From: Melampsora larici-populina 98AG31
Lineage: Eukaryota > Basidiomycota > Pucciniomycetes > Pucciniales > Melampsoraceae
NCBI RefSeq assembly: GCF_000204055.1
Contig: NW_006768767.1
Span: 2,668,399 to 2,732,398 of the forward strand
Direction: 5' to 3'
Length of the DNA stretch: 64,000 bases
Positions 21,276 to 32,470 of the stretch are shown piece after piece (within the stretch, counting starts at the first letter, position 1; each line of letters begins with the position of its first letter). The translations under genes and the position numbers were made by a program. The notes under the pieces were generated by a model, which saw nothing but the letters and a program-made list of their open reading frames with translations, searched no databases and was not told where the DNA came from.

Positions 21276-24200
21276 CTACATGCATATGTTCTTTTTATGA
21301 ATTTGAAAAATTACATTTCCTAATGCCTTAGTAAGAATGTCAGCTTTTTGATTTGGTCCATCTATCCAATCTATCTTTAAATTTCCATCAAAAATCTGTT
21401 CATTAACGTAGTGGAATTCTCTTGCAACATGATGAGAGCGCTTCGTTAGATGTAAATCTTGTGCTACCTTGATTGCTGCTGTGTTATCGCATTTCAAAGT
21501 AGTGATGAAAGTCAGTTTGAAAACGTCTTCTAATAAATTTTGAATCCATATTGATTCTCGAGCAGCAACCCCTAATGCCATGTATTCTGCATGACATGTC
21601 GATGTTGCAACACAACCTTGACGCCTTGATGCCCAAGAGATCAGATTACCATACAAGAACACAGCAAACCCATGTGTTGACCGAGAGAATTCCCCCCCCC
21701 AGTTCGCATCACAATAAGTAATTAAGTCATCGCCGTTTACCATTTTCCTAAACCAAATACCATCATTCTTCGTTCCACTAATATACCTAAGGAGATGTTT
21801 CAATGCTAGCCAATGGCTTTCGTTCGGTCTTGAAGAGAATCTTGCGAAATAGTTGACCGAATATGAAATGTCTGGTCGCGTACCTATAGCCAAATACGAC
21901 AGAGATCCAAGTACTGAAAGATATGAAGAGGAGTTGAGTGCAATGGAGTCTTTGTCGGACGAGTCCAGTTGAAGATTTGCTATCATAGGTGTAACTGTTT
22001 TCGATGAAGTAAAACCTGTGGATTCGAGCACACTTTGAGTAAGATGAGGTTGAGAAAGGAAAATACCCTGAGGGGTATGGCTGATTTTGATGCCAACAAT
22101 CTGCTCGAGATTGTCATTCCAAGTTATTTGAAAAGTCTTGAGTAGTGATTCGTGGATGAATGAGATGATGTCCAGAGAGGATCCGCAGATTACACCGTCA
22201 TCGACGTGGATCCAGAGCATAGCAGTATGACCTTTATAGTGTAAGACATAAAGACTCTGGTCGTTGATACAATATCTGCAACCCATACCTGCTAGCACAT
22301 TCGAGAAATGCTTCCACCAGCACCTTGCCGCCTGCTTGGTGCCGTAGAGAGCTTTCTTGAGAAGGAGAACCAAATTCGCACGTGAGGTTTCGATTCCCTC
22401 TGCAGGTCGAACGTATATGATTTCGTCGATGGGGCACGGATATACCATCCTTTATTTGCCGTAACTGAAAAGATGATCATAAGCGAGGTGAATTTCGCCG
22501 TAGGAGCGAAGGTTTCAGAGAAATCGATACCTTCCCTCTGAGTGAAACCTCTTACTACGAATCTAGCTTTTTGTTTGAAAATAAAACCTTCTGAATTTGT
22601 TTTCTCAGCGAAAACCCATTTGCTTGACACTGTCTTTTGACCCGGTGGCAGCTCTACTTCTTCCCAAATTCCTAATTTCGTCAACATCTCTACTTCTTTC
22701 TTACATGCTTCTTTCCACTCTTCTTTATGTTCACTGTTCATAGCTTCCTGATAACTTCTTGGTAGGTTGAATGCGATTCCTGCTGCTCTAGCTTGTAAAA
22801 GTTGTATGTTTGCATCTTGCTCTCGTACGGTCTGTGTGAAAGATTCGTCGTCGAGGAAATAAGATACTGAAAGAGATTCGATTAAATTTCTGAGTTCTTG
22901 ATGTGCTGACAGTCGATCTTTTGAGGAAAGAATGTTGTCCAGGGAAGTGGGATTTGTGTCGAACACCAGAGATTCGGTGTCATCCTTCTGCTTGGTGATT
23001 GACTTTTCGTCAAGCCATTTAGCATGAGCTGAATCTACAAACTTGTTAGTTTCAGGAATCCAAAATCTCCACCCCTTACTTCCTTCTAAATAACCTACAA
23101 ATCTACACTTCACAGCTCGATGATCTAATTTCTTTCTCTTCTCCACAGGCACGTGAACGAATGCCCAGCTTCCGAATATTCTGAGATGGTCTACTTGAGG
23201 TGCAAAACCAAACAAAAGCTCAGTCGGAGTTCGAGAACCGGTATTTGAATTCGGGGTTTTGTTGTGGAGACTAGTCGCCGTCGTTATTGCGAAACCCCAA
23301 AACTGTCTAGGTAAACCTGAGTCTTTCAATAATACTCTCATACCCGATTGAACAGTCCTGTTAGCTCTCTCGATACTTCCATTTTGTTCATGATAATAAG
23401 GAAGTGAGTTTTGAATTTTAATACCCTTCTCAGCAAAATAAGTCTTCAGGGAATTGTTCACAAATTCCCCCCCTCCATCTGTGCGCCAATGAATAACTTT
23501 ACAACCAGTCCTTCTTTCCGCTTCAGCAATGAAATTCTTGATATGTTGACTTGCTTCATTCTTCGTCTTCAGTAGATATGTTCTCATGAAAGTTGAATAA
23601 ATGTTGCGAATTTCGAGGGAATACTCTGATCCAGAGAATGTCTTCACCGGAAAAGGTCCACATAGATCTGCAACGACCAGTTGAAGAGGAGAATCGTAAG
23701 ATATCAAAGAAGGTCCTATAGTCGAAGATTTAGTTGATTTCGCAACTGCACAATCTTCGCATGGAATAGTCTTGGTTAGTTTTTCAGGCAAACCCACACA
23801 GGGTTGATCACGGATTAATTTCAGGAGGGTCCTGTCATTAGGATGACCCATTCGGCAATGCCAAAGCATGAAATCGCCAAGTACTGCAGCTGTTGTCACG
23901 GAGTGAATGATTGCTTTCAAAATCCATTTCCTACCTTGACGTTTTGCTGTTGTTTCTCCAGAGTTCAATACCATCTGTTGAATTTCGAAAAGTGATGCCT
24001 TCCTCTTCAAGCTGAATTCCTGAGAGGAGATTGTGACGCAGGTTCTCACAAAAATATACATTTTTAACGATCAAAAACTCTTCCGAGTTTGTTACATTGC
24101 AAATACGAACAGATCCTACAGCTGAGATAAAAGATGAAGAAGAATCGTTGGCCATCTTAACTGGTAAAGGATCAATGTTGCGTATAGAAATGAAATGAGA

Positions 24201-25484
24201 TCGATTGTTGAAAACGTGATGTGTCGCACCGGTATCGAAAATGACAGTAGAAGGATCGTGGTCAGTGTCTAATTGCGATATTAGAATATGCCTGATTTCC
24301 ACGCACCCAGTGATGTCGATGTCGGCGAATTGGGGTTCTACCATTCTTGCATCTGACGTCGAAGTAGCTGATGATGACTGCTTCTTGTTCTTCTCATCTC
24401 TGATGAGAATCCTACACTCCTTCTGTTCGTGACCTTTCTTCTTACAATAAGAACATTTTGATTGAGATCTAACAAATTTCTTTCCAACATTGACTGATAA
24501 ACCTTCAGTAACACCTACGTTTCCTCTTCGATGCTCCACATCTGCTGCCCCTATGGCCCAGGTCATGTTCGAAGAACTGATAGTTGCCAAGGGGTTGGAA
24601 CGCAAAGTCGATTCGAAAGTGTGCATAACATTTGGGAAACCGCTAGGTAAGCTGATAGCAAGGATCGCCGCAAAAGAATCATCTGATATCCACATTCCTG
24701 ACCGCTCCAGTTTTCGTCTGATAGCCGAAACCTTCGCAATATGAGAATCGATTGTCGTGGATGATGGATCGTAGGTCGTGGTGTGTAGTTCTCAGTACAA
24801 AGAAATCCTACTAGCGTAGGTCTGTCCAGAGAATTGAGCCTTGAGGTAAGCATAACGTTCAGATGGTATAAGGGAAACTTGATCCAAACGAAGACTAAGA
24901 TGCTTGTCTATAGTCCAATGCATCAAACCCACAACACCTTCTGCATAATCATCACTCCAATTCGGTAAGTGAGGCAAAGCTCCCGGTTCGATGTAAGGAC
25001 CACATCCCGGAAAAGATTTCAATAAGCGTCGAAAGTCCGCATCCCATATGTCGAAATTATGACCGTCTGGTGCTAAACTGGTAAGTCGATCAAGCTTGAT
25101 TGGGCAGTACTTCCATAGAGCAGCAAATGATTTGTTGTTGCCATCGCTATTGACAGTCGTAAGCGTTTGAAAGATGTTCTGAATGTTCTGTTGAACATTC
25201 TGTTGTTGTCCAACGTTTTGTTGATGTTGTTGGAGAGTTTGGTTAAGAATCGGAGGTTGATTCGTTCCGTGAGGAGTGTGTTGATTGGTGGTCACTTGAC
25301 TTTGTCCTTGTCCTTCAGCCGTGGATTGAATGCCTTCCATGGTTTGGGTGGATGAGGATTGGTCTTGGTTTTTATCTGAATCAATGATGTCTTCAATACG
25401 TGAGGTAGTATCACGGTTGATTGTTGATCCGCTTGGTGCTGTTTCAAAAGAGTCGTCAATGTCCGATGGTAACGTGTAGCTCAT
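21276..25484 (-). pseudogene. Copia Gag-Pol, disabled
   Basis: Gag starts at ATG 25484, only 4 bases inside the 5' LTR edge. In order it has Gag, a zinc knuckle CSYCKKKGHEQKEC (about 24450), protease VIFDTGATHHVF (about 24235), the GAG-pre-integrase LWHCRMGHPND (about 23855), integrase Asp/Asp/Glu in VADLCGPF, WRTDGGGEF and HEQNGSIERAN, RT ending in LWIHVDDGVICGS (about 22210), and RNase H ending near LTKALGN. Three lesions disable it. An in-frame TGA at 24792-24794 lies in Gag. A frame change sits near 23935, between protease and the pre-integrase domain. A small deletion with frame change near 22445 removes the RT segment between KGW and PIDEIIYVRP. It is non-autonomous unless trans-complemented. 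Confidence 0.9.
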
Positions 25485-25488
25485 AACC

Positions 25489-25852
25489 TGTAGAGCGGGA
25501 CAAGAACTAGAGAACTAGTTGTTAGTTCTAATCTACCGAAACAATGAGAAAATGTGACAATTGCATAAAAGATGAAACATGTCTAACCTAGAGAACTAGT
25601 TGTTAGTTCTAATCTACCGAAACAATGAGAAAATGTGACGAGAGAAAAGACAACAACTTTAGGGAAGAAAGCAGAATCTTTTATACAAAACACGTTTCAC
25701 ATGGCGTTCACAAATGACGAAAAGAGAAAAGATGAAACCCGGTTCAGATCACAATGTTCCTGAATCTTCCAACTTAGTCTAAACCGATTAAGGGTGAGAA
25801 AAGGCTGAGTGGCTTGTCTTCTACGACGCCTAGCCAGTCCAGGCCGTAACAA
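25489..25852 (-). repeat. Copia 5' LTR (right copy)
   Basis: 364 bp, about 98% identical to the left copy, with the same internal duplication. It directly abuts the gag start region. Confidence 0.93.
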
Positions 25853-26221
25853 ACACCTCAACTTCAGCTCAAACTCTGTATGTACTTGTAAACCTTGAAT
25901 TGTTTTTAAATAAAGTTGTTTCTTCATTCAGAATCTATGTTTGAACTTGGATTCATATTTAGCGTTTGTGGTGAAATAGTCATCATACCAATGCTGAGCA
26001 AGTTGAGCTCGGTCTCGATCTATTTGGATTCGAGTGTGAGGAGGTGGAGGCGGTGTGTGAGGTTTGTTGAACAAGAATTCAAAGATCATTTGATCATATT
26101 CTTGCTGTTCCTCATCATCATTTGAAGACCTCAAAAGGCGGTCAATCTGTCTTTTTAATGAAGCGGGCATCGGGATTATGAAATGGTTTATTTTTGGATG
26201 AAGTTTTTGAAAAAGATACAA
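25853..26221 (-). pseudogene. PIF/Harbinger transposase N-terminal fragment
   Basis: The frame from 26221 (or the nearer ATG at about 26170) reads into RDRAQLAQHWYDDYFTTNAKY, then FKHRF, an in-frame TGA at 25928-25930, and MKKQLYLKTIQGLQ. This matches the start of Harbinger/ALP1-like transposases, where a conserved W-x-D-Y-F is followed by FRRRFRM and F..I. The TGA falls where arginine is nearly invariant. The Copia lies directly downstream; the rest of the transposase is absent even after rejoining the flanks. Confidence 0.65.
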
Positions 26222-26414
26222 TGATCAATTTCAAATTCATACCACTGTGGATCTGGTTGATCCACAGTGATTTATTGCTGGTAAATCATACGGTAAAGCA
26301 CCTGATAGTGGATTTCAGGCGTTTACCAATTTAGCTGTTTCACGCATGATCAAATTTTGCGCTCAGGAACGTAAAAATTATGATAAAACACCGTCATGAT
26401 AGTGGATGCTCTAA

Positions 26415-27745
26415 GTGACTTTTGATACCGAGTCATGAGGTGTAATTTTTATGGTTTTAGACAAGTTACATATATTTACATGTGTGTTTGTTAGTCTGTG
26501 GCCTGCACACAGGGCTCAGGGCTGACACATGATAGCTATACTCATCTCCTTCCTATCTTCCTTGGATCCACTACTAACTGGTTTTGCATTAAACAGTTGA
26601 TGTAAAGTTTGAATAATCAGATGGTTCAGAGCGCATTAGAAAGAATTTCTACAGTCCAGTTTTCTTGCTTGAATTGCAGGACCTATCTGCAACTCATCAT
26701 CACTTGCCACCTTAGGGAAGATTTTCACCTGTTTCATGGATCATTGATGTACTCAACATACCCAGGAAGGTGTGTTGAGTCATTCAAAGAGTCTCAAAAG
26801 GGAATATTGTAGCTGATGGTGGCTTGTTATCAGGTATCTTTTGTGGGCTAGCTCTACCTGGAGTTTGATCCTGGTACATAGACAAGAATACACACATCTC
26901 CTCATTTGCTGCATAGTAAAACTGAAAACAGCAACATCTCAAGTGCAGGTGAAAAAGGAGGAGATCTAGCACCATGATGGCATTTGTATACAGGTCTTAT
27001 CATCTAGTCTCAACCACATGCACTCTACAAAAGTTGAAATTTGGCAGCTCAAGTCAACCCACATGCCTCAAGAGGCTTGCAGCTGCTGAAAATTCATCTT
27101 TGGCATAATTGAGGGTGGTTTGTGCCAGTGATGCAGGCATGAGTCCCATTGTACCCAGATCAAAAAGTGGGTACTCCAGATTTGATGACTCGCATGCATG
27201 TTTGAATACATCACACCACACTCACCCACTGGCACAGGAATCAATAGGTCTAAAAATTGTTTGAAGAAAGTTGTAGTTACTGAGCTGGCAACTTTCTTGG
27301 ACTGCAAGTATTGTTTGCAATGCATTCAAATTAGGTTTGCTGAACAGCCTTGACCAATTACAAAAGGAAATGAGACATAGTAATTTATAGAGTCTGTGTA
27401 TGCACATATTTAAGATCCATGATTCATCTCATCTTCCCTATTATAAAATTGAACTCTCTGATATTATTTTGTTGTCTCAACTGCCTTCACATTTCTTGGA
27501 GTATATAGTATTATCAACATATGAGCCGTTTTATGAAGTACACAAATTCAGAAACAATATGGGAAAATATAGGCTTAGCTAGTGTCTCTTTGTGATTACA
27601 TAGACATCAACTGGCTGATTCAGATATTCCATAAGTCTTGTTGTTCAGACTTGGAGAAACATTTTTTCATTGCAAAGGTGACATTCATTATGTATCAGTA
27701 TCCATTAGTACAGAAGGGCTCATGAATACAGGACAAAGAGCAATA
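26415..27745. other. Intergenic, no gene seen
   Basis: 1.3 kb of AT-rich DNA; only short, unsupported frames on both strands. Confidence 0.4.
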
Positions 27746-28134
27746 AAGTATTTCATGTACAGTCAATGCCATAAAGGTTGAAATCAAGAAGATTTAAAAA
27801 TCAAGAGGTGGACTGTGTGCCACCTGTGACAGGTATCAAAATTACCTGCCAGATTGAACAACATACAGTGTCAAATCCTTTAACAACCCCAGGCTCTTTG
27901 TTCCTTGGTAGTGCAGCAGTCAGAATCCCTGATTGTGATGTGCGACGTTGACGATGATTCCCATGTTTGACTCACTTTCCTACTTTTTTTTGCCACTGTT
28001 TTTGTCTACAATCAAAGATGGAAAGAAATGCAAGCAAACCAAAAACAGCGTAGTTTGTCCATTCTTTTGTTTTATGACAACAAGCAAATCAAATATGAAA
28101 AACTTCTTAAAAAGTGTGTTGACTTAAAAGAAAT

Positions 28135-28215
28135 CCACTGGGGTTTGAACCCGGAGATGTACACCTTATACCAGATGTTTGTACCCATGTGGAGGGCATT
28201 CATCCACCTCACTAC
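28135..28215 (-). other. tRNA-like (SINE head or tRNA relic)
   Basis: On the minus strand a perfect B box, GGTTCAAACCC, lies about 58 bases after an A-box-like TAGTGAGGTGG. No full cloverleaf with a clean acceptor stem could be drawn, so this is not called as a functional tRNA. It lies inside the foldback element. Confidence 0.35.
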
Positions 28216-28288
28216 ATGCAAACTTGCACTGACCCCGTATTGACCCCCTGCTTTGGCAAGCCCCCCTTTGCTTTTGTGTGGTGTCAGC

Positions 28289-28960
28289 TCAAGGTGAGCT
28301 CTGACCCCGGATATCCGTCAGGTATCCGACGGAGCATCCGACGGATCTGGAGGTCGGATGGGTCCTTGGAGCCATCCGGTAGCCGGATACTCCGGCCGGT
28401 TTGGTAGTCGGACAAGGCAGCAAAAAAAGTTGATCCTCACCGGATATCCGGCAGATATCCTGTATTACATGTAGGTGTTTTTCAAAACAATGTAAGAGAC
28501 AAACAATCGAAAAAACAACAGAAACAAAGAGAGAAAAGAAGAAAAAAAGAAAAGCACAGGGAAAGTATTCACTTTCCTCACCCTCACTCTCAGTAAGACT
28601 ACAAAAATTGAAACAAATCAACATTGACCCGCACCAAAAACCCAAATTTTAATTTTGGATTGTGCAATTCAATCCAATCAAATCCCATTTGATGATTGGA
28701 ACCGGAAATCTAATTTAGTTTGATATGTAAGTACATAAAAACAAAAAAATCAAGATTTGAAAAAAGATGGGCACAGAGCTCCTTTTTGGGCTTACCGCCG
28801 GATATCCGGCAGATCTCCGGTTTGACTGTTGGATTCAGGATTTCCAAGAAAAAAACTTGGCTGGATATTCTCCGAGTTGTCCGGTTAGCAAAAATAACTT
28901 ACGGTCCGGTTGTTGGATGGAGCAGAACTCGCCGGATAGTCGCCGGAGCGCAGGTTGAGT
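28289..28960. repeat. CCGGATATCCGG-rich block
   Basis: Words built on CCGGATA/TATCCGG and TCCGAC recur more than a dozen times on both strands. They include a 14-bp perfect palindrome GCCGGATATCCGGC near 28797 and another copy near 28439. Confidence 0.6.
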
Positions 28961-29329
28961 GTCAGCACAACCCAACATCTGCGGTGTCAGCACCTTGTGT
29001 GTAGTGACTGCACCAGAAGTCTCTTTGAGACCTTTGTGGGTATGCTGTTCAGATTAGCAATTCTATATGCATATTTAATACCTGTCACAGGTGGTGCACG
29101 GTCCACCTCTCAATTTTCAAAACGCCTCAATTTCAAGCTTTATGAAATTGACTGTACAAATTGGAAGGAAATATAGTGTGGGAGCTTTTTTACATAACAG
29201 GGGTCTAAGAATGATTTTTAACTAGGGATTGGAGTGGCTTTGTTCTATGAGCCAGGAGTTTTAACAGCAAAGTTTTCTTTTAGTAAAACAGTGACACAAT
29301 AAGAATTGGTGAAAACTACAAATACAGTA

Positions 29330-30270
29330 GGGGGTTTCAAGTCAATAAATTTATGGTATTTTACAGTCCAACAAGTTGTCCGATGTTGCAAAATATACCA
29401 TAAATATTAGGGGGTTTCAAGTTAAAAAAATGCCTAAAATTCAAATGTCCCTACATAAAAACATAGCTTATAACTTTCAAATTTTTAAAAAACTTCTAGA
29501 AAGCCCTTCCCAAGAAGCACATTCTAGTGTTTATTCTATAAAAAATGAATGAAAATTCAAGGGTTGGGAGGCAAAAGTACAAACATTTTCAGGCAGTTTT
29601 TGGCCAACTTGAAACCCGTTTAAACAATCAGGACACCTTTTTAGGTGTCCCAAATAGGGCGGTTCAAGAAGAGAAACGCAAACAACGTGGTCGCCGAGTT
29701 GCGATCAGCCTTTTTAGGGTTTCTCAATCCTTAGAAAGCCTGATTGCAAAATGACAAATGCTCTAAATTTGTGTTTTATGGCTTTGTAAATTACTGTTGC
29801 AACAATTTTTTTTCAGCTTCTTTTTCTTGTTCTTTTTTTTTGTTTTTGTACAGAATCCTTTGTTAATGAAAGAGGAAAACCTAGAAAAAAACAATTAAGA
29901 GAAAAAAAAGGTAAAATTGTTGAAATCCAGGAACAAAAAACAACAAGAAGCAGAAGTGATTTTTTTTGGCTCAATTGTCCCTGTCTTTTCAAAAATTCAG
30001 GGACATGATTTGAAAATTTTAAGGCTGATTACAAGATCGCAAAACCGTGAACCACCTTTAGAGGTGGTTCACGTGGTTCACGACCTTAAAATTTTACATT
30101 TATGAAGCCCGAACAAAATGTAAAATGTACAAAAGGGGTGTAAAAGCCCTTCTTGAACCCCCCTAATGCTGTTGACCGTATATTTGCAGAAAAATAAACA
30201 CTGTCAAATTTAAAAAACTTGTCTGTTTGCTAAAGAGTTTCACAAACAAATTTTGACTCGAAACCCCCAT
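29330..30270. mobile_element. Small TIR element without transposase
   Basis: The left end GGGGGTTTCAAGTCAATAAATTT is matched on the opposite strand at the right end by GGGGGTTTCGAGTCAAAATTTG (about 30248-30269). The left motif is repeated at 29410. The interior holds strong hairpins: GGACACC/GGTGTCC at 29629-29649 and an 11-bp stem at 30047-30072 nested in a second stem (AAAATTTTAAGG against CCTTAAAATTTT). No transposase frame was seen. Confidence 0.5.
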
Positions 30271-30399
30271 TGACACCGGATTATCCAGTGTAAAATGGTC
30301 GATGTGAAAATACATGTCCCCTTTAAATAAGTGAAAGACTAGTATACCTCGCAGAGACGGACATCTGGTCGGAGCAAGGAAGTTCGTTGTCTACGCGTA

Positions 30400-32470
30400 G
30401 ATTTGCGATGCTCTTTTTGAAATTTCTCGCGGCTGCATACACTGACTCGGCCTCAAGTCTTCGGGTTCGAGTCTTCACTCTGGCTTGTAGTACAACAATC
30501 TGAGTTGTAGCAAAGATGGAACAGACGCATGTGCCGGTCTGGCCATCAAATTTCGAAACATCCGCGTTGAGTCCCACATGGCTCTGAAGTGCACCTTCCA
30601 TGTGTGGTACTAGGTGGTACTACTACTATCGCTTATTGTTGAAACAACTCCGGAAGTCCAGAATGACTCTTGAGGCAGCTTGAGGAGACTCAGTACACCT
30701 GAAATGCTACGGTTAAAAACTTTACCCTTATGCAGTGTATTATCAAAGTTCATAGGAAGTGGTCTAACGTTACATGCTAGAAGTGCTGAATGAAAGCCTG
30801 GTAGAGCCTCATCATGTAAATACGTTCACAATTCAACACAAATGCTTATCCTGACTAGATCATAATCTTCAGTGTTATCAAGCAATTGTACTCGTATCTT
30901 TGATGGGTATTCGTGATTAGTTCTGCTGGGCAGGATCACTATTCCGTATCTCAAGCCTAATCACCATAGTGCCGGGTTGTGTCATTGAAATCCATGCATG
31001 TTTGAGCGTCAGTGTCTGCTTGCTGCTAGTTTTTGACCAACATAACTGACACACCAGTTATAGTGCTCGTATGCAAGATCATGAGGGTTTTTCAAGTGAT
31101 GGCAACTCCATGTCATCAGTTAGCCTTGACTACCTTTTTAGCAAATTCGAGCACGATTCTGACCTACTCTCACTTCATATCGCGATCAGCGCAGCTTTAG
31201 TGAGAAATCAACCGATTCGACAGCGTCGCAGAAAAATGTACAGCTCATTATGCTCGACTCTAAGTATGACTCTCATCACCATATCAGTCTTGGCAAGGCC
31301 GATGTATTTAAATGGAAATCTAGACACTACATTAAGATTAGGAACATCAACCCCAGGGATCATCACAACATCGAAACTCGACAAGATAGAGCCATTGGAG
31401 TTAACGCTTGCACTGCCATCTGGAATCACAACAAACAACGAGGTAGCACGGGAAACAGGGGAAACACATACACTCTCGGGCACGTTAGGACCCCAAGCGA
31501 CAGCTCTGTTTGAACATTCATCTCAACAAAACAAACCCTTCAGCATCACACCAGATTTTATAATGTGGCTGCATCACCTTCAGGACTTGGGTTCAAGAAA
31601 CCTACCAAATCATGGAGTCCCAATTTATAGCTTACCAACATTTGATGGTTCAAGATCAAATGTAATTCAAGGCTTTCAAACACATGACTCATCTGTAGGA
31701 AACCTCGCGAATGTCATGAAAGATCAGCGTCACTCAATCATTGAACCTGCTTCTTTTGAAAATCGTCCCATATCAAGGGTCCCAGAAGTGACGGAAGATT
31801 CAAGAAAATATAACATTGGAAATAATAAAGGTCTACCATCCAAAGGAAAAGAAAAGGTTGTGATCTCCCCTGATGGTCGCAAAATCTACACCAGGATACG
31901 TGAAAGTATGGTCAAGTTGTCAGAGTTGGGAACAAAGGAACTTGAGGCAGAGGCTGGAATTCAAGGAGAAATGGTGAAGTTGTTTAGTGATTTGAAAGCA
32001 AAGTTGAATCAGAGAATGAAAGAAGATGGATCTACTGGCATGAAATTACATGTACGAAGAGCATTTGATCGAGCCCAAAAGAAATTGATAACCACTTTTC
32101 TAGGATTCCTGATCAAAAATCATAGCCATGCAGGAGGCAAAGGCGATCGGGAGGTTCTAATTTCAGGGTGGGAATATTTGAAGAGCTACATGTTGAACTG
32201 GCAAGATGCAAATCTTGAAGTCGTCCTCAATCTCAAAGACCTTAGGGTAGATGATCGTGTTAGAGAATGGACTCCAGACAAGGTTCTGGCATATCTGATG
32301 TGGATGAATAGAAGGCACGCCTTGCCGTCCAAGGTGTTATACAAGTTTGTTTCTGGCTGGAAAAATTGAAATAAATCATGATACTCTTTTTGCCTCATGT
32401 TTTTCTTCTATTGGCCTCAGGCTCGATATCTTATTGATCGGTTCCGTTAATTGATTTATTGGATTCTTAT
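30400..32470 (+). repeat. Tandem segmental duplication, copy 1
   Basis: This copy aligns with copy 2 beginning near 33680. Shared landmarks are TTTCTCGC-GC-G near 30422/33697, CCGGTCTGGCCAT near 30533/33837, a TTCTGAAG-like GGCTCTGAAGTGC/GGTTCTGAAGCGC near 30580/33940, the secreted-protein gene, and TTGGATTCTTAT near 32459/36014. The offset is about 3.3-3.5 kb. Confidence 0.65.
31236..32369 (+). CDS. Predicted secreted protein, paralogue 1 of a tandem pair
   Basis: No known family recognised. The frame is open further upstream, but the start at 31236 gives MYSSLCSTLSMTLITISVLARP, a good signal peptide whose sequence and position are conserved in the paralogue at 34598; the upstream in-frame part is probably 5' UTR. 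The single-exon frame encodes 377 residues. The N-terminal third has MYLNG..LDTTL.LG and LELTLALPSGITT. The centre is variable and Ser/Pro-rich with HSIIEPAS. The last 120 residues form a helix-rich, Trp-containing domain (TTFLGFLIKNH, GWEYLKSYM..W, VDDRVREWTPDKVLAYLMWM). A secreted, lineage-specific, tandem-duplicated gene in a repeat-rich region is the usual profile of a candidate effector; that role is inference. Confidence 0.65.
   Translation: MYSSLCSTLSMTLITISVLARPMYLNGNLDTTLRLGTSTPGIITTSKLDKIEPLELTLALPSGITTNNEVARETGETHTLSGTLGPQATALFEHSSQQNKPFSITPDFIMWLHHLQDLGSRNLPNHGVPIYSLPTFDGSRSNVIQGFQTHDSSVGNLANVMKDQRHSIIEPASFENRPISRVPEVTEDSRKYNIGNNKGLPSKGKEKVVISPDGRKIYTRIRESMVKLSELGTKELEAEAGIQGEMVKLFSDLKAKLNQRMKEDGSTGMKLHVRRAFDRAQKKLITTFLGFLIKNHSHAGGKGDREVLISGWEYLKSYMLNWQDANLEVVLNLKDLRVDDRVREWTPDKVLAYLMWMNRRHALPSKVLYKFVSGWKN

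Larger units (their letters stand above)
20883..25852 (-). mobile_element. Ty1/Copia LTR retrotransposon, structurally complete but coding-defective
   Basis: Both LTRs start TG and end CA. The target-site duplication AACAC is exact (20878-20882 and 25853-25857). The 3' LTR is the left copy because the coding strand is minus, and it is preceded by a G-rich polypurine tract (on the minus strand GAGGGGGGG, about 21246-21255). Domain order is Gag, protease, integrase, RT, RNase H, as in Copia. The insertion is young by LTR similarity, yet its coding frame has a stop, a frameshift and a deletion. Confidence 0.93.
20625..26411 (-). mobile_element. PIF/Harbinger-type element, split by a Copia insertion
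   Basis: The ends GAGCATCCATTATGG (20625) and, inward from the right, GAGCATCCACTATCATG (26411) form imperfect TIRs. They are flanked by TAA at 20622-20624 and 26412-26414, the 3-bp duplication typical of PIF/Harbinger. Removing the Copia (20883-25852) leaves only about 820 bp, so this is an internally deleted element holding just the N-terminal end of a transposase. Its left TAA is the same triplet that flanks the neighbouring element on its right; the two lie end to end. Confidence 0.78.
27755..29165. mobile_element. Foldback/TIR element with ~110-bp imperfect terminal inverted repeats
   Basis: The left arm (about 27755-27870) reads TGTACAGTCAATGCCATAAA, then GAGGTGGACTGTGTGCCACC and TGTGACAGGTAT. 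The right arm (about 29050-29165) has the same blocks reversed: TGTACAGTCAAT, CATAAAGCTTGAAAT, GAGGTGGACCGTGCACCACC and TGTGACAGGTAT. The inner parts also align (CAACATAC against AACAGCATAC). The interior holds many CCGGATATCCGG-type words and no transposase. Family and target duplication are not identified. Confidence 0.65.

Noticed and set aside
28135..28215. Functional tRNA gene
   Set aside because: The B box is perfect, but the A box deviates and no proper acceptor stem could be drawn.
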